A stretch of 64,000 nt of DNA from Rahnella victoriana (GCF_004330295.1 NZ_SJOJ01000001.1:1-64000); one strand, 5' to 3'. Counted from the first letter of the stretch, positions 41,427 to 53,208 are shown. A program made the numbers and translations. Notes: generated by a model from the sequence alone, not told the origin.

Positions 41427-42161
41427 TTAAATCATGTACATGCCGCCATTGACATGTAATGTTTCACCCGTGATGTAGCTGGCCTCGTCAGAGGCTAAAA
41501 AAGCAACGGCGCTGGCAATTTCTTTGGCATCGCCCAACCGGTTGGCTGGAACTGATGACAAAATGCCTGCGCGTTGATCATCTGTCAACGCCCTTGTCAT
41601 ATCCGTCTCAATAAAGCCGGGAGCGACGACGTTGACAGTAATGCCACGTGAAGCGACTTCACGTGCCAAAGACTTACTAAAACCAATCAAGCCAGCTTTA
41701 GCCGCCGCGTAGTTCGCCTGCCCTGCGTTACCCATGGTGCCAACAACGGAACCAATTGTAATAATCCGTCCACACCGTTTCTTCATCATAGCCCGCATGA
41801 CAGCTTTTGACAGCCGAAACACTGAAGTCAGGTTCGTGTCCAGGATATCCTGCCACTCATCATCCTTCATTCGCATGAGAAGGTTATCACGGGTAATGCC
41901 GGCATTATTAACTAAAATATCAATTTCGCCAAATTCAGCTCGAATCGTCGCCAATACTTGGTCAATAGATGCAGAATCAACCACATTGAGCATGATACCT
42001 TTGCCATTATCGCCTAAATATTCGCCGATCGCTTCAGCACCTTTCTCGCTGGTCGCGGTGCCGATCACTTTCGCGCCGCCAGCAACCAGTTTCTCTGCGA
42101 TTGCGCGGCCAATACCACGGCTGGCACCGGTAACCAGTGCAATTTTGCCTTCGAAGCTCAT
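41427..42161 (-). CDS. fabG: 3-oxoacyl-ACP reductase
   Basis: NADPH-dependent reduction of 3-oxoacyl-ACP. 244 residues of the short-chain dehydrogenase family: cofactor loop TGASRGIG, NNAG, and catalytic S138, Y151, K155 (YAAAK). The ATG at 42161 (MSFEGK) has GAGG at 6 bases; two in-frame ATGs upstream overlap that site. Starts 13 bases after fabD. Confidence 0.98.
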   Translation of the reverse strand: MSFEGKIALVTGASRGIGRAIAEKLVAGGAKVIGTATSEKGAEAIGEYLGDNGKGIMLNVVDSASIDQVLATIRAEFGEIDILVNNAGITRDNLLMRMKDDEWQDILDTNLTSVFRLSKAVMRAMMKKRCGRIITIGSVVGTMGNAGQANYAAAKAGLIGFSKSLAREVASRGITVNVVAPGFIETDMTRALTDDQRAGILSSVPANRLGDAKEIASAVAFLASDEASYITGETLHVNGGMYMI

Positions 42162-42174
42162 ACTCATCCTCTTA

Positions 42175-43104
42175 TTACTGCTCAAGCGCCGCTGCCAGAC
42201 TTGCCGTGTCGTTCACAGCGGCAGCCGTCAGGGTGTCAACAATACGTTTAGTCAGACCGGTCAGAACTTTGCCCGGCCCCACTTCTAACAGGTGCTCAAC
42301 GCCTTGTGCTGCCATGAATTCGACAGACTCAGTCCAGCGAACCGGGCTGTACAGCTGACGAACCAGCGCACTGCGGATAGCTTCAGGAGACGTTTCGATT
42401 TTCACGTCAACGTTATTCACAACAGAATACTGTGGTGCGCTGAAGGTGACATTTTCGAGTGCCACTGCCATTTTTTCAGCGGCAGGTTTCATCAGTGCGC
42501 AGTGTGACGGCACACTGACCGGCAGAGGCAGTGCACGTTTTGCGCCCGCTTCTTTACAGGCAGCGCCCGCACGCTCTACGGCTTCTTTATTACCCGCGAT
42601 CACAACCTGACCTGGCGAGTTGAAGTTCACCGGAGAAACCACCTGACCTTGTGCCGATTCTTCACAGGCTTTGGCAATCGCGTCATTATCCAGACCGATG
42701 ATCGCATACATTGCGCCAGTGCCCGCCGGAACGGCTTCCTGCATCAGTTTACCGCGCAGTTCAACCAGGGAAATTGCCTGTTTGAAATCCAGTACACCCG
42801 CACACACCAGAGCAGAATACTCACCCAGGCTGTGGCCTGCCATCAGAACAGGCTGAGTGCCGTTCTGTTGCTGCCATACGCGCCAGATAGCGACGGAAGC
42901 GGCCAGCAATGCAGGCTGCGTCTGCCAGGTTTTATTCAGTTCTTCAGCAGGTCCCTGTTGCACCAGCTGCCATAAATCGTACCCCAGCGCCGAAGAAGCC
43001 TCGGCAAATGTTTCTTCAACCACCGGATGCGCAGCGGCTAAATCAGCCAGCATACCGAGTGTCTGAGAACCCTGACCAGGGAAAACAACTGCAATTTTTG
43101 TCAT
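42175..43104 (-). CDS. fabD: Malonyl-CoA:ACP transacylase
   Basis: Transfers malonyl from CoA to ACP. 309 residues, E. coli length. Nucleophile S92 in GHSLGEYSAL and catalytic His in SVPSHCALM; oxyanion region FPGQGSQ at the N terminus. The ATG at 43104 has AGGA at 8-9 bases; the ATG three codons earlier overlaps the ribosome binding site. 18 bases after fabH. Confidence 0.98.
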   Translation of the reverse strand: MTKIAVVFPGQGSQTLGMLADLAAAHPVVEETFAEASSALGYDLWQLVQQGPAEELNKTWQTQPALLAASVAIWRVWQQQNGTQPVLMAGHSLGEYSALVCAGVLDFKQAISLVELRGKLMQEAVPAGTGAMYAIIGLDNDAIAKACEESAQGQVVSPVNFNSPGQVVIAGNKEAVERAGAACKEAGAKRALPLPVSVPSHCALMKPAAEKMAVALENVTFSAPQYSVVNNVDVKIETSPEAIRSALVRQLYSPVRWTESVEFMAAQGVEHLLEVGPGKVLTGLTKRIVDTLTAAAVNDTASLAAALEQ

Positions 43105-43122
43105 TTTTATCATCCTGTTAAA

Positions 43123-44076
43123 TCAAAAACGTACCAGCGCCGAGCCCCAGGTAAAGCCACCGCCAAATGCTTCGAGCAACACTAATTGCCCGCGCTGAAT
43201 TCTGCCATCACGTACCGCTTCGTCAAATGCTGCAGGCACAGAAGCCGCAGAGGTGTTGCCATGACGATCGAGGGTGACCACGACTTTCTCCATCCCCATG
43301 CCCAGCTTTTTCGCTGTCGCACTGATGATGCGCAGGTTCGCCTGATGCGGAACCAGCCAGTCCAGTTCGGAACGGTCGAGATTGTTTGCTGTCAGGGTTT
43401 CATCAACAATGTGCGCCAGTTCAGTCACAGCGACTTTGAAGACTTCATTCCCAGCCATGGTGACATAGGCAGGTTTTTCCGGCTCTGACTGGCTTGGATA
43501 GGCCAGTGTCAGCAGGTTGCCATAATGACCATCGGCATGCATATGTGTGGAGATGATACCTTGCTCTTCAGACGCGCCGAGCAGTACCGCACCCGCACCA
43601 TCACCAAAGAGGATCACCGTACCGCGATCTTCAGGATCGAGTTTACGGGACAGCACATCAGAACCGATCACCAGTGCGTATTTCACGGCACCGTTTTTAA
43701 TGTATTGATCGGCAACGCTCAGTGCATAGGTAAAACCTGCACATGCGGCCGCCAGATCGAACGCTGCGGAATCCTTGATGCCCAGCATATTCTGCACCTG
43801 GCAGGCTGAACTCGGGAATGCATGTGAAGATGAGGTTGTTGCAACAATGATCAAACCCACGTCGCTTGCGCTGACGCCGGCCATTTCCAGTGCTTTTTCT
43901 GCAGCGTGCAGGCCCATTGTGGCCACAGTCTCATCCGGTGCAGCGATACGACGCTCACGAATACCTGTACGCGTGACAATCCACTCGTCGGAGGTATCCA
44001 CCATTTTTTCTAAGTCGGCATTAGTCCGAACTTGCACGGGCAAATAGCTCCCCGTACCGAGAATCTTTGTATACAT
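43123..44076 (-). CDS. fabH: 3-oxoacyl-ACP synthase III
   Basis: Starts fatty-acid synthesis by condensing acetyl-CoA with malonyl-ACP. 317 residues, E. coli length. Triad C112 ([11 protein letters not shown]), His in VPHQANLRI and Asn in RHGNTSAAS; the C terminus [14 protein letters not shown] is conserved. Six bases after plsX. Confidence 0.98.
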   Translation of the reverse strand: MYTKILGTGSYLPVQVRTNADLEKMVDTSDEWIVTRTGIRERRIAAPDETVATMGLHAAEKALEMAGVSASDVGLIIVATTSSSHAFPSSACQVQNMLGIKDSAAFDLAAACAGFTYALSVADQYIKNGAVKYALVIGSDVLSRKLDPEDRGTVILFGDGAGAVLLGASEEQGIISTHMHADGHYGNLLTLAYPSQSEPEKPAYVTMAGNEVFKVAVTELAHIVDETLTANNLDRSELDWLVPHQANLRIISATAKKLGMGMEKVVVTLDRHGNTSAASVPAAFDEAVRDGRIQRGQLVLLEAFGGGFTWGSALVRF

Positions 44077-44082
44077 GTACGA

Positions 44083-45117
44083 TCAGTCACTCTTGGGTAA
44101 TACAGCTTCAAGGCGCGCGGCAATCCGCTGAGGGACCTGCCGCTGCACCGCCTGCACAGCCTGTTCGATAGCAACAGCAAACGCACGCTGGTTTGCTCCG
44201 CCGTGGCTTTTAATAACGATGCCCCGTAATCCTAACAAACATGCGCCATTATACTGGTCGGGGTTGAGGTGGCTAAAACGCTTTAGCAACTTCTTCTGTA
44301 AAATCCGACCTAACCATTTCAACCACCAGGCCTTCTTGCCACCCTCTCCTGAGGATTTTAACAGTGACAAAAACATCCTTATTACGCCTTCCATGGTCTT
44401 GAGCGTCACGTTTCCCACAAAACCGTCACATACCATCACATCCGTTTTACCGGTCAGTAGGTCATTGCCTTCAAGATAGCCGATATAGTTGATTAATGCG
44501 GTATTTTTTAAAATCGCGGCGGCTTCTCGGATATTATCCAGCCCTTTACTTTCCTCTTCACCGATGTTGAGCAAGGCCACACGAGGGGTCGATATCCCCA
44601 CCACCTGTTCGGCCATGACAGCGCCCATTACAGCAAACTGGACCAGCATTCTGCTGTCACACTCAACATTGGCACCCAGATCCAGCACCACCGTTTTACT
44701 GCGTTGCTGGTTGGGTAATACACTCATCAACGCTGGCCGTTCAATGCCTTCAAGAGGCTTCACGACCAGTTTGGCTAATCCCATTAACGCGCCGGTATTC
44801 CCCGCGCTGACACACGCCTGTGCGTCACCACTTTTGATCAGTTCCAACGCCACACGCATTGAGCTTCCTTTACTGGCACGTATAGCTTGCGACGCGCGCA
44901 TGTCGTTGGCTATAACTGATTCAGCAGGAATTATCCGAATTCGTTCTGTTAAAGAAGGATCGGCTTTGGCTAAGAAAGGTGTGATTGCGTCGGGATCGCC
45001 GACCAGAAGGAGGTCTAATTCAGAATTAGAGATCAGTGCCTGCAATGAAGCAGGCACTGTGACGGAAGGACCGAAATCTCCGCCCATTACATCTAACGCG
45101 ATGGTTAGACGAGTCAA
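44083..45117 (-). CDS. plsX: Phosphate acyltransferase PlsX
   Basis: Makes acyl-phosphate from acyl-ACP for glycerol-3-phosphate acylation; peripheral membrane. 344 residues, slightly shorter at the C terminus than E. coli (356). Conserved blocks [30 protein letters not shown] and [17 protein letters not shown]. Start: TTG at 45117 with AAGG at 7 bases, aligning with E. coli MTRLTLALD; an upstream ATG at 45162 adds unconserved residues and overlaps the rpmF spacer. Confidence 0.96.
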   Translation of the reverse strand: MTRLTIALDVMGGDFGPSVTVPASLQALISNSELDLLLVGDPDAITPFLAKADPSLTERIRIIPAESVIANDMRASQAIRASKGSSMRVALELIKSGDAQACVSAGNTGALMGLAKLVVKPLEGIERPALMSVLPNQQRSKTVVLDLGANVECDSRMLVQFAVMGAVMAEQVVGISTPRVALLNIGEEESKGLDNIREAAAILKNTALINYIGYLEGNDLLTGKTDVMVCDGFVGNVTLKTMEGVIRMFLSLLKSSGEGGKKAWWLKWLGRILQKKLLKRFSHLNPDQYNGACLLGLRGIVIKSHGGANQRAFAVAIEQAVQAVQRQVPQRIAARLEAVLPKSD

Positions 45118-45165
45118 GGTATCGCCTTGCCAGCACTTATCACGTGAATAAGTTGCAGGCAATTA

Positions 45166-45345
<180 letters not shown>

Positions 45346-45870
45346 TTAAGTACTTTTCTTTAAACTCGCTAATACGGCAAATGGATTTGGTTTCTCCGCC
45401 TCTTCAGGCAGTTTGCCGAATACCATGTCCGCTTCGGACACTTCACAGTGTTCAGATTCATGTACCGGAACGACAGGCAGTGAAAGAATAATTTCGTCTT
45501 CAATCATTGCCAGCAAATCGACTTCGCCAAAATCATCGACTTCGATCGGCTCGTACGCTTCCGGTAATGCCTCAGCCTGTTCATCATTCTGGACAGGGCT
45601 AAAACAATACGTTGTGTGAACCTGATGTTCAAACGTCTTACCGCATCTCTGGCATTCCAGAGTCACAGCAACATCGGAGTGGCCGGTAATCACAGCCAGG
45701 CGCTGATTGTCGATATTAAACGACAAAGAGGTTTGTATATCAGAATCCACACTGACCACTGATTGGGCAACACGCGTAACCTGATCGGCAGTATAGACAC
45801 CTGTATAGTCTAAACGCTTCTGGGCTGTGCGAACCGCATCAAGGGTCAGGGGTAATTTTACTTTTTGCAT
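45346..45870 (-). CDS. yceD: YceD (DUF177) protein
   Basis: 174 residues, DUF177 family; in plants and many bacteria homologs are linked to 23S rRNA accumulation. Contains the conserved [11 protein letters not shown] segment and a C-terminal block [20 protein letters not shown], then [12 protein letters not shown]. Cytosolic. First gene of the yceD-rpmF-plsX-fab run, divergent from yceF. Confidence 0.93.
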   Translation of the reverse strand: MQKVKLPLTLDAVRTAQKRLDYTGVYTADQVTRVAQSVVSVDSDIQTSLSFNIDNQRLAVITGHSDVAVTLECQRCGKTFEHQVHTTYCFSPVQNDEQAEALPEAYEPIEVDDFGEVDLLAMIEDEIILSLPVVPVHESEHCEVSEADMVFGKLPEEAEKPNPFAVLASLKKST

Positions 45871-46012
45871 AGGGCGCGCATATTAACTTTGTAACGACAG
45901 AGAGTCAAAGAAAAAGGCCTCAAAACCGCACCTTTCACCAATATTCGCTTCCGCAGCGGCCAACAGTTTAAAATGTGCGATTCAATAACGCTACGCTTTG
46001 TGAAAAAAAATT

Positions 46013-46615
46013 ATGTCAGCACACTCTAAAAAACTTCTTCTGGCGTCAACATCGCTCTACCGCAAGGCCCTGCTTGATAAAACGGGTCTGGTATTTTCCT
46101 GCGCGGCTCCCGACATTGATGAGTCACCGCAGCCTGATGAACAACCTGATGCGCTGGTAAAACGCCTGGCTTTAGCCAAAGCCAGCGTGCTGGCGGCGGC
46201 CAACCCTGAACATCTGATCATAGGTTCTGATCAGGTCTGTGTTATTAACGGAAAAATAACCGGTAAGCCGCACACATTTGATAACGCCTTTCGCCAGCTT
46301 CGTGCTGCCAGCGGCAAAACCGTGACGTTTTATACCGGCCTGAGCCTGTATAACAGCGAGACACAAACCGCACAGACATTATGCGAAACGTTCGACGTAT
46401 CATTCCGCCCGTTATCTGATGATGAAATAACGGGATATCTGCATCGTGAGCAGCCTTATGACTGCGCAGGAAGTTTTAAATGTGAAGGACTGGGGATCAC
46501 ACTTTTCGACCGCCTGACAGGACGCGACCCGAATACGCTCATCGGGTTGCCGCTGATTGCCCTGCTCTCCTTACTGCGCGAACACGGCATCAATCCGTTG
46601 CTTGAAAGTCGTTAA
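46013..46615 (+). CDS. yceF: 7-methyl-GTP pyrophosphatase, Maf-like
   Basis: Hydrolyses m7GTP and related modified nucleotides to monophosphates. 200 residues. Maf motifs: [14 protein letters not shown] at the N terminus, [26 protein letters not shown] (catalytic Asp in GSDQ) and [11 protein letters not shown]. The CAGS-E pattern marks the YceF rather than the YhdE subfamily. Convergent with rluC, sharing a terminator. Confidence 0.95.
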   Translation: MSAHSKKLLLASTSLYRKALLDKTGLVFSCAAPDIDESPQPDEQPDALVKRLALAKASVLAAANPEHLIIGSDQVCVINGKITGKPHTFDNAFRQLRAASGKTVTFYTGLSLYNSETQTAQTLCETFDVSFRPLSDDEITGYLHREQPYDCAGSFKCEGLGITLFDRLTGRDPNTLIGLPLIALLSLLREHGINPLLESR

Positions 46616-46625
46616 GTGCGAGGCA

Positions 46626-46655
46626 TAAAAAAAGGCGCAACCAGTGCGCCTCTTT
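46626..46655. terminator. Terminator between yceF and rluC
   Basis: AGGCGCA/TGCGCCT stem with a 5-base loop. On the minus strand it is followed by seven T (rluC); on the plus strand by CTTTATA, a weaker tract (yceF). Confidence 0.85.
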
Positions 46656-46669
46656 ATAAGCTGATCTTT

Positions 46670-47632
46670 TTAACGAGCAGTTGCTTTGCCGCGTAAAATT
46701 TTCAGGCAGTTACGAAGTTTGGCATCCATAGGAGCCTCAATGCGCATGGTTTCACCGCTAGCCGGATGTTCAAAACGAAGCGCAGCTGCATGCAGGAAAA
46801 GACGGTTCAGACCCGTTCCTGACAGTTTCGCATCGAAATCACGCTCACCATAACGATCATCAAAAGCAATCGGATGACCAGCGTGCAACGCATGCACACG
46901 GATCTGGTGCGTTCTGCCTGTCACCGGGCTGGCTTTCACCAGCGTGGCAAACTCATAGCGTTCTTCAATTTTAAAGCGCGTTTCAGAAGGTTTACCTTCC
47001 GCATTAACCCGAACGACCCGCTCGCCGCTTTGCAAAATATTCTTCAGCAAAGGCGCCTGAATCACTTTGCAGTGCGACGGCCATTCACCACGGACCAGCG
47101 CCAGATAATCCTTCTGCATGCTCTTTATCCGCAATTGCTCATGCAGGGAGCGCAGTGCTGAACGCTTTTTAGCGACCAGTAAAACACCGGAAGTATCACG
47201 GTCCAGACGGTGTACCAGTTCCAGGAAGCGTGCTTCGGGACGAAGCGCCCGCAGCCCTTCAATGACACCGAAACTTAATCCGCTGCCGCCATGCACAGCG
47301 GTGCCGGACGGTTTGTTGAGGATCAGCAAATGATCGTCTTCATATAAGATGCAATCAGCCAGCGCAGCGACTTTATCCAGTTTGGCAGATACAGGTGCTT
47401 CATCACGCTCAGCCACGCGAACAGGCGGCACACGCACTTCATCACCGGCCAGTAATTTGTATTCCGGTTTAATTCTTTTCTTATTGACCCGCACTTCACC
47501 CTTACGCACGATGCGATAGATCATGCTCTTCGGCACGCCCTTTAGGATTTTTAATAAGAAGTTGTCGATACGCTGACCGGCTTCATCTTCAGAAATGGGG
47601 ATTAATTGTACAGTTGGATTCTCAGTTTTCAT
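46670..47632 (-). CDS. rluC: 23S rRNA pseudouridine(955/2504/2580) synthase
   Basis: 320 residues: N-terminal S4 RNA-binding domain (about 15-80, [21 protein letters not shown]) and RluA-type catalytic domain with Asp in [14 protein letters not shown]. The C-terminal block [17 protein letters not shown] is typical. The ATG at 47632 gives [11 protein letters not shown] as in E. coli; 32 upstream codons are not conserved. Divergent from rne with 600 bases between. Confidence 0.96.
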   Translation of the reverse strand: MKTENPTVQLIPISEDEAGQRIDNFLLKILKGVPKSMIYRIVRKGEVRVNKKRIKPEYKLLAGDEVRVPPVRVAERDEAPVSAKLDKVAALADCILYEDDHLLILNKPSGTAVHGGSGLSFGVIEGLRALRPEARFLELVHRLDRDTSGVLLVAKKRSALRSLHEQLRIKSMQKDYLALVRGEWPSHCKVIQAPLLKNILQSGERVVRVNAEGKPSETRFKIEERYEFATLVKASPVTGRTHQIRVHALHAGHPIAFDDRYGERDFDAKLSGTGLNRLFLHAAALRFEHPASGETMRIEAPMDAKLRNCLKILRGKATAR

Positions 47633-48232
47633 GGCTCGCGATTCTAAATATCCGGCACGGTTCGCGCCACTGATTTTTATGTGCTTAACTCTTACTTTAC
47701 CAGTAACAGCCGAGGAAAACCTTCCCACACCCCCTGTTTTTTAAGAAAGCTCAGGTTCAGACAATGCGGCACATCTCTCATTGAGGTAAATATCTTACCT
47801 GCTTGGGAAAAGTCACCTTGCTATCACAGTGCCTGCAATGGAATAATGAAGTCACTTTCGGCGTTGTTTCTCTTAAGTTAGGGAAAACGCAGGAATTATA
47901 GATTTGCCTGATTGCACAAAAACGCAGCAATGGCGTAAGACGTAATGTGAAATCAAGCAATTAGCGGGCTGCGGGTTGCAGCTTGGCCGGCATACGGAAT
48001 GAGATCTGTTAACGTAAATTCAGAAGCTATTCCCCTAATAAAAGTGCTGCTTTCACAACGCTGGTGCCTTTAATACAGCAAAAGCAGACTTACCGAAATA
48101 ATGCGCCCCTATGCAAGCGACAGCCGTGAGGTTGACGATTTGCGAGAAGACTCGGGGCCAACGGTTTACCCGGTCATGAGGTCATTTTGCCCGCAGCTCT
48201 GTCAATAATGGAATAATAATGAGTAAGTTAAG
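47633..48232 (+). promoter_or_regulatory. rne promoter region and long 5' leader
   Basis: 600 bases without a gene between rluC and rne. In E. coli rne has a 361-base leader whose hairpins let RNase E degrade its own mRNA (Rfam rne5). The same length here would start near 47872, just after a possible TTGTTT -35. The segment from about 48100 to 48180 is rich in pairing potential (for example CGAG/CTCG around 48144-48154 and a GTTG/CAAC pair around it). I could not fold it. Confidence 0.6.
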
Positions 48233-48236
48233 ATGA
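48219..48236 (+). CDS. Five-codon leader frame overlapping the rne start
   Basis: ATG AGT AAG TTA AGA TGA: the stop overlaps the rne ATG as ATGA. Could couple rne translation to upstream initiation, or be chance; it has no strong ribosome binding site. Confidence 0.25.
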   Translation: MSKLR

Positions 48237-51200
48237 AAAGAATGTTGATTAACGCGACTCAGCAAGAAGAGTTGCGCGTTGCTCTTGTAGATGGACAGCG
48301 GCTGTATGATTTGGATATTGAAAGTCCGGGCCATGAGCAGAAAAAAGCGAACATTTACAAAGGTAAAATCACCCGCATTGAACCCAGTCTGGAAGCGGCA
48401 TTCGTAGATTACGGCGCGGAACGACATGGTTTCCTCCCTCTGAAAGAAATTTCCCGCGAATATTTCCCTGCCAATTATTCTTCTCATGGCCGCCCGAACA
48501 TCAAAGATGTCTTGCGCGAAGGTCAGGAAGTCATTGTTCAGGTAGATAAAGAAGAGCGTGGAAATAAAGGCGCAGCACTGACGACGTTTATCAGTCTGGC
48601 CGGTAGTTATCTGGTTCTGATGCCAAACAATCCACGCGCTGGGGGAATTTCCCGCCGTATTGAAGGCGACGACCGCACAGAACTGAAAGAAGCATTGTCT
48701 TCCCTGCAACTGCCTGACGGCATGGGTCTGATTGTGCGTACTGCCGGTGTCGGCAAATCTGCCGAAGCCCTGCAGTGGGACCTGACTTTCCGCCTCAAAC
48801 ATTGGGATGCGATCAAGAAAGCCGCTGAAGGCCGCCCTGCTCCGTTCCTGATCCACCAGGAAAGTAACGTTATCGTTCGCGCCTTCCGTGACTATCTGCG
48901 TCCGGACATCGGCGAAATCCTGATCGATAACCCGAAAATCCTCGACCTGGCAAAAGAACATATCGCCGCGTTGGGCCGTCCTGACTTCAGCAGCAAAATT
49001 AAGCCCTACGTCGGCGAAATTCCGCTGTTCAGCCATTACCAGATCGAATCGCAGATTGAATCCGCTTTCCAGCGTGAAGTCCGCCTGCCGTCTGGTGGCT
49101 CGATTGTTATCGACAGCACCGAAGCACTGACCGCTATCGACATCAACTCCGCACGCGCCACCCGCGGCGGCGATATCGAAGAAACCGCGTTCAACACCAA
49201 CCTTGAAGCCGCAGACGAAATTGCCCGTCAGTTACGCCTGCGTGACCTCGGTGGCCTGATTGTTATCGACTTCATCGACATGACCCCCGTTCGCCACCAG
49301 CGCGAAGTGGAAAATCGTCTGCGTGATGCCGTTCGCCAGGACCGTGCCCGTATTCAAATCGGTCGCATTTCCCGTTTCGGTTTACTGGAAATGTCCCGTC
49401 AGCGCCTCAGCCCGTCACTGGGTGAATCTACGCACCATATCTGCCCGCGTTGTGCAGGTACAGGTACCGTCCGTGACAACGAATCCCTGTCACTGTCGAT
49501 TCTGCGTCTGATTGAAGAAGAAGCGCTGAAAGAAAACACCAAAGAAGTGCATGCTATCGTTCCGGTGCCTATCGCTTCTTACCTGCTGAACGAAAAACGT
49601 GAATCGGTGAATGCCATCGAAAAACGCCAGGGCGGTGTACGTGCAGTGATCGTGCCTAACGATCAGATGCAAACTCCGCACTACCACGTTCTGCGTGTGC
49701 GTAAAGGCGAAGAAATCTCTGCACTCAGCTATCTGCTTCCGCAGATCCATGAAGCTGAGATGCTGCAACCTTCTGAAGAATTGCCGGCTGAGCGTCGTCG
49801 TCCTGAGCAACCGGCTCTGGCTGCGTTTGCTCTGCAAAGCGAAGCCCCACCGTCAAGCTTCGAAGAACCTGCCGTTGCCGACGAGCCAGTAAAAACACGC
49901 ACCACCACAGTCAATGCTCCGGCAGCCCCTGTGGCAGAGAAATCAGGTTTCGTCAGCCGTCTGCTGAGTGGCCTTAAAAGCTTGTTCGCACCGGAGCCAC
50001 AGCAGGAAGTGAAACCTGTTGAAGCGCCGAAAGAGACTCAGGAAGCGACAGAAACGGATAACCGTCGTAATAACGAACGCCGTAACCAACGCCGTCAGGG
50101 CGGACGTCGTGATCGCAACGGTGAACGTGGCGAACGCAACGATCGCGGCAACCGTGGCGAAGGCCGTGAGAATAATCGTGATAATCGTGGTGAAAGCCGT
50201 GATAACCGCGAAAATAATCGCGAACAGCGTGATGATCAGCGTCGTAACCGTCGCAATCAGGAACCTGTTGTGACTGAAACCCGTAGCGAAGAAGTTGAAA
50301 CTGCCTCTCGTGAAGAGCAGCAGCAACAACCTCGTCGTGAACGTTCACGTCGCCGTTCTGAAGACAAACGTAAACCACAGACTGAAGAGAAGATTCAGGA
50401 CGTGGCCGTCGTTGAACAAGTGGCAGCGCCAGTTGCCGATGAAACGGAACAGGAAGATCGCCAGCCGGCTCAACGCCGTCAGCGCCGTCAGTTATCGCAG
50501 AAAATCCGCTTCGAGTCAGAAGAAGTCGATCACGAAGCAGAAGCGGCTGCGCAGCTGCTGATCACCGGCACCCGCCCTGCAGCTGTGGCAGTTGCCATCG
50601 CAGAGCAGGAACCGTCTGATGCAGAAGCGACAAACATTGCCGATAGCGATGAAAATCAGAATGACAACGCCCGTGAAAATGGTATGCCACGTCGTTCACG
50701 CCGTTCGCCGCGCCATTTGCGTGTGAGCGGTCAGCGTCGTCGCCGTTATCGTGATGAGCGTTACCCGACACAGTCTCCGATGCCTCTTGCCGGTGCGTTT
50801 GTTTCTCCGGAAATGGCATCAGGCAAAGTCTGGATCACCTATCCGGTTGCTCAGTCTTCTGAACAACAGGTTGCTGAAACTGAGACGGCTGAAGTGCTGA
50901 CTGAGCAGGTTGATATTGCTCAGGCAAATACGCCGGTAATGGCAGAAATTGCAGAAGTGGCACAACAACCCGCCGCAGAACCTGCGAAGGTCGTTGAAGC
51001 CGCGCCACAAGAGACGCCAGCCGAAACCGCACCGGTTGATGCAGAGCAGCCTGTAGCCGATGAACCGGTTCTGGTTGAGCCTGAAACCGCTGAACCTGTT
51101 GAAGAAACTCCTGTGGTTCACGTTGCGCCAGAAGCACACGAGCCTGCAGTGGTGGAACCAACCCCGGTTATCGCTGAACAAGAAGTTCAGGAACCTGCGC

Positions 51201-51532
51201 CAGTTGCCGCGCCTGAAGTGAACGTTGAACAGCCAGCAGAACCTGTCGCTGAAGTGAAAGCGGCAGAAACTGCGCCGGTCGTGGAAGCGGCACCTGTTGT
51301 CGACGCTCCGGCAGTTGTGACTGAAACTGCAGTGGTTGCGCCACGCTTCAAACATCACGCAACCGCGCCGATGACCAAAGCGCCAGCGCCAGCTTATGTG
51401 CAGGAACCTGCGCGTCAAAGTGACTGGGTCCGTCCAGACTTCAACTTTGATGGTAAAGGTTCAGCAGGCGGCCATGCAGCCGTTACCACTGCGACAGCAC
51501 CGGCGACCAAACCTGAGATGCCAGCAGAATAA
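48233..51532 (+). CDS. rne: Ribonuclease E
   Basis: Endonuclease for mRNA decay and rRNA/tRNA processing and scaffold of the degradosome at the inner membrane. 1099 residues (E. coli 1061). S1 domain at about 35-125, catalytic Asp D303 and D346 and zinc-link C404/C407 (CPRCAGTG), all at the E. coli positions. Amphipathic membrane-targeting helix at about 570-585 ([13 protein letters not shown]). Arg-rich RNA/RhlB-binding region at about 610-690, then an acidic Pro/Ala/Val/Glu-rich stretch and the PNPase-binding-type C terminus ([14 protein letters not shown]). The Pro/Val/Glu region at about 900-1040 is repetitive and explains the extra length. Self-regulation through the leader is expected. 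Confidence 0.97.
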   Translation: MKRMLINATQQEELRVALVDGQRLYDLDIESPGHEQKKANIYKGKITRIEPSLEAAFVDYGAERHGFLPLKEISREYFPANYSSHGRPNIKDVLREGQEVIVQVDKEERGNKGAALTTFISLAGSYLVLMPNNPRAGGISRRIEGDDRTELKEALSSLQLPDGMGLIVRTAGVGKSAEALQWDLTFRLKHWDAIKKAAEGRPAPFLIHQESNVIVRAFRDYLRPDIGEILIDNPKILDLAKEHIAALGRPDFSSKIKPYVGEIPLFSHYQIESQIESAFQREVRLPSGGSIVIDSTEALTAIDINSARATRGGDIEETAFNTNLEAADEIARQLRLRDLGGLIVIDFIDMTPVRHQREVENRLRDAVRQDRARIQIGRISRFGLLEMSRQRLSPSLGESTHHICPRCAGTGTVRDNESLSLSILRLIEEEALKENTKEVHAIVPVPIASYLLNEKRESVNAIEKRQGGVRAVIVPNDQMQTPHYHVLRVRKGEEISALSYLLPQIHEAEMLQPSEELPAERRRPEQPALAAFALQSEAPPSSFEEPAVADEPVKTRTTTVNAPAAPVAEKSGFVSRLLSGLKSLFAPEPQQEVKPVEAPKETQEATETDNRRNNERRNQRRQGGRRDRNGERGERNDRGNRGEGRENNRDNRGESRDNRENNREQRDDQRRNRRNQEPVVTETRSEEVETASREEQQQQPRRERSRRRSEDKRKPQTEEKIQDVAVVEQVAAPVADETEQEDRQPAQRRQRRQLSQKIRFESEEVDHEAEAAAQLLITGTRPAAVAVAIAEQEPSDAEATNIADSDENQNDNARENGMPRRSRRSPRHLRVSGQRRRRYRDERYPTQSPMPLAGAFVSPEMASGKVWITYPVAQSSEQQVAETETAEVLTEQVDIAQANTPVMAEIAEVAQQPAAEPAKVVEAAPQETPAETAPVDAEQPVADEPVLVEPETAEPVEETPVVHVAPEAHEPAVVEPTPVIAEQEVQEPAPVAAPEVNVEQPAEPVAEVKAAETAPVVEAAPVVDAPAVVTETAVVAPRFKHHATAPMTKAPAPAYVQEPARQSDWVRPDFNFDGKGSAGGHAAVTTATAPATKPEMPAE

Positions 51533-51550
51533 TTGCTGACTCACAGAACT

Positions 51551-51577
51551 AAAAAACCCGCTTCGGCGGGTTTTTTT
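51551..51577. terminator. Terminator between rne and the ABM-fold gene
   Basis: AAAAAACCCGC/GCGGGTTTTTT around a TTCG loop; T runs on both strands, so it serves both convergent genes. Confidence 0.9.
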
Positions 51578-51605
51578 ATACATGTTATCTCACCAGACGC
51601 AGGGT

Positions 51606-51893
51606 TCAGGCCAGGGTCTTTAAGCGACGAATGGTCAGTTCTTCAAGCTTACCTTCGAGGCTCTTCGCAAAGGTCTGGAAGTGCGTGGTCTTGTTATGCT
51701 GATTCAGTGCATCTTCTGAAGCCCAGCGCTCATAGAATACAAAAGTACGGTCGTTATCGAGATCCTGATGCAGCTCATATTGCAGGCAGCCTACTTCCTG
51801 TCGGCTGGGTTCAATGACCTCGAGCAACGCTTCTGTCACTTTTGTCTTAAAGTCTGCTTTGGCAACAATAGTGGCAACAACTCTGATTTCCAT
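51606..51893 (-). CDS. Small ABM-domain protein, putative quinol monooxygenase
   Basis: 95 residues of the antibiotic biosynthesis monooxygenase (ABM) dimeric alpha-beta-barrel family: IRVVATIVAKADFKTKVTEAL, the EVGCLQYELHQDLDND segment and FVFYERWASEDALNQHN are the family blocks. Relatives such as YgiN act as quinol monooxygenases. Substrate unknown. The ATG at 51893 has AGGAGA at 7 bases; upstream codons are unconserved. Convergent with rne, divergent from pyrC. It is not at this place in E. coli as far as I recall. Confidence 0.85.
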   Translation of the reverse strand: MEIRVVATIVAKADFKTKVTEALLEVIEPSRQEVGCLQYELHQDLDNDRTFVFYERWASEDALNQHNKTTHFQTFAKSLEGKLEELTIRRLKTLA

Positions 51894-52116
51894 AATGGTT
51901 CTCCTGTTTTTTTGGTCTTGCTTCGGGGCGTACCGGGAAGCACTTCGACTAAAATCTGTTCCCACTATGAACCTTTCGACACATTGATTTCAATACAGAC
52001 TTTATTTAACAGATGCAACACAACGCTTTTACGCTTATTCTTGTTCCCCGCCGTTAATGCTCCCATTACCGCACCTGATCTCTCTATCTTGTCTCTCAAT
52101 GCCGGAGTTTTGCCTG

Positions 52117-53166
52117 ATGACCGCCACACCGCAAGTTTTGAAAATCCGCCGCCCAGATGACTGGCATATTCACCTTCGTGACGATGACATGCTCAGTACG
52201 GTGTTACCTTTCACCAGTGAAGTCTTCGGTCGCGCGATTGTCATGCCGAACCTGACGCCACCTGTGACCACGGTCGCCGCAGCCCTCGCCTACCGCGAAC
52301 GCATTATGGCCGCGCTGCCTGCCGGGCATAACTTCACACCGTTGCTGACCTGTTATCTGACGGATTCTCTGGATCCGGATGAAATCGCCCGTGGCTTTGA
52401 ACAGGGCGTATTTACGGCAGCAAAGCTGTATCCGGCGAATGCGACCACTAACTCGCAGCATGGCGTTTCCGATGTCAAAACGATTTATCCGGTGCTTGAG
52501 CGCATGCAGAAAATCGGTATGCCTTTGCTGATCCACGGTGAAGTCACACACAGCCACGTTGATATTTTTGATCGTGAAGCCCGTTTTATTGATGAAGTGA
52601 TGGATCCGGTCCGTCGCCAGTTCCCGGAGCTCAAAGTGGTCTTCGAACACATCACCACGAAAGAAGCCGCGCAGTATGTGCTTTCCGGCAATCAGTATCT
52701 CGGGGCAACCATCACCCCTCAGCACCTGATGTTCAACCGCAACCACATGCTGGTGGGTGGTGTGCGTCCGCATCTGTTCTGCCTGCCGATCCTGAAACGA
52801 AACATACATCAGGAAGCGTTGCGTGATGTTATCGCCAGCGGCGCAGATCGTTTCTTCCTCGGTACCGATTCCGCCCCGCATACCAAAGGCCGTAAGGAAT
52901 CCAGCTGTGGCTGTGCGGGTTGTTTTAATGCGCCCCTGGCGCTGTCGGCCTATGCGACCGTATTTGAAGAGATGAATGCCCTGCAGCATTTCGAAGCCTT
53001 CTGTTCCCTGAATGGCCCGCGTTTCTATGGATTGCCGCTGAACGAGGATTTCATTGAACTGACCCGCACACCAGTGACACAGCCTGAAGAAATTGCCCTT
53101 GGCGACGAGTCAGTGGTGCCCTTCCTCGCCGGTCAGACGCTGAACTGGAAAGTGACATCGATGTAA
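52117..53166 (+). CDS. pyrC: Dihydroorotase
   Basis: Cyclises carbamoyl aspartate to dihydroorotate in pyrimidine synthesis. 349 residues. Zinc ligands: H17 and H19 (DWHIHLRD), the carboxylated Lys in [10 protein letters not shown], His in HGEVTH and FEHITT, Asp in GTDSAPH. The loop [10 protein letters not shown] is conserved. The ATG at 52117 gives [13 protein letters not shown] with GGAG at 9 bases. The E. coli pyrC leader is under pyrimidine-controlled start-site selection and PurR; I see no convincing PurR box here. Confidence 0.96.
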   Translation: MTATPQVLKIRRPDDWHIHLRDDDMLSTVLPFTSEVFGRAIVMPNLTPPVTTVAAALAYRERIMAALPAGHNFTPLLTCYLTDSLDPDEIARGFEQGVFTAAKLYPANATTNSQHGVSDVKTIYPVLERMQKIGMPLLIHGEVTHSHVDIFDREARFIDEVMDPVRRQFPELKVVFEHITTKEAAQYVLSGNQYLGATITPQHLMFNRNHMLVGGVRPHLFCLPILKRNIHQEALRDVIASGADRFFLGTDSAPHTKGRKESSCGCAGCFNAPLALSAYATVFEEMNALQHFEAFCSLNGPRFYGLPLNEDFIELTRTPVTQPEEIALGDESVVPFLAGQTLNWKVTSM

Positions 53167-53208
53167 ATTCGATTTCTCTTCATCTGCTTATTGCACCCGA
53201 CATGATTT

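Noticed and set aside
51900-52116. PurR operator expected before pyrC
   Set aside because: No sequence close to ACGCAAACGTTTGCGT was found in the gap.
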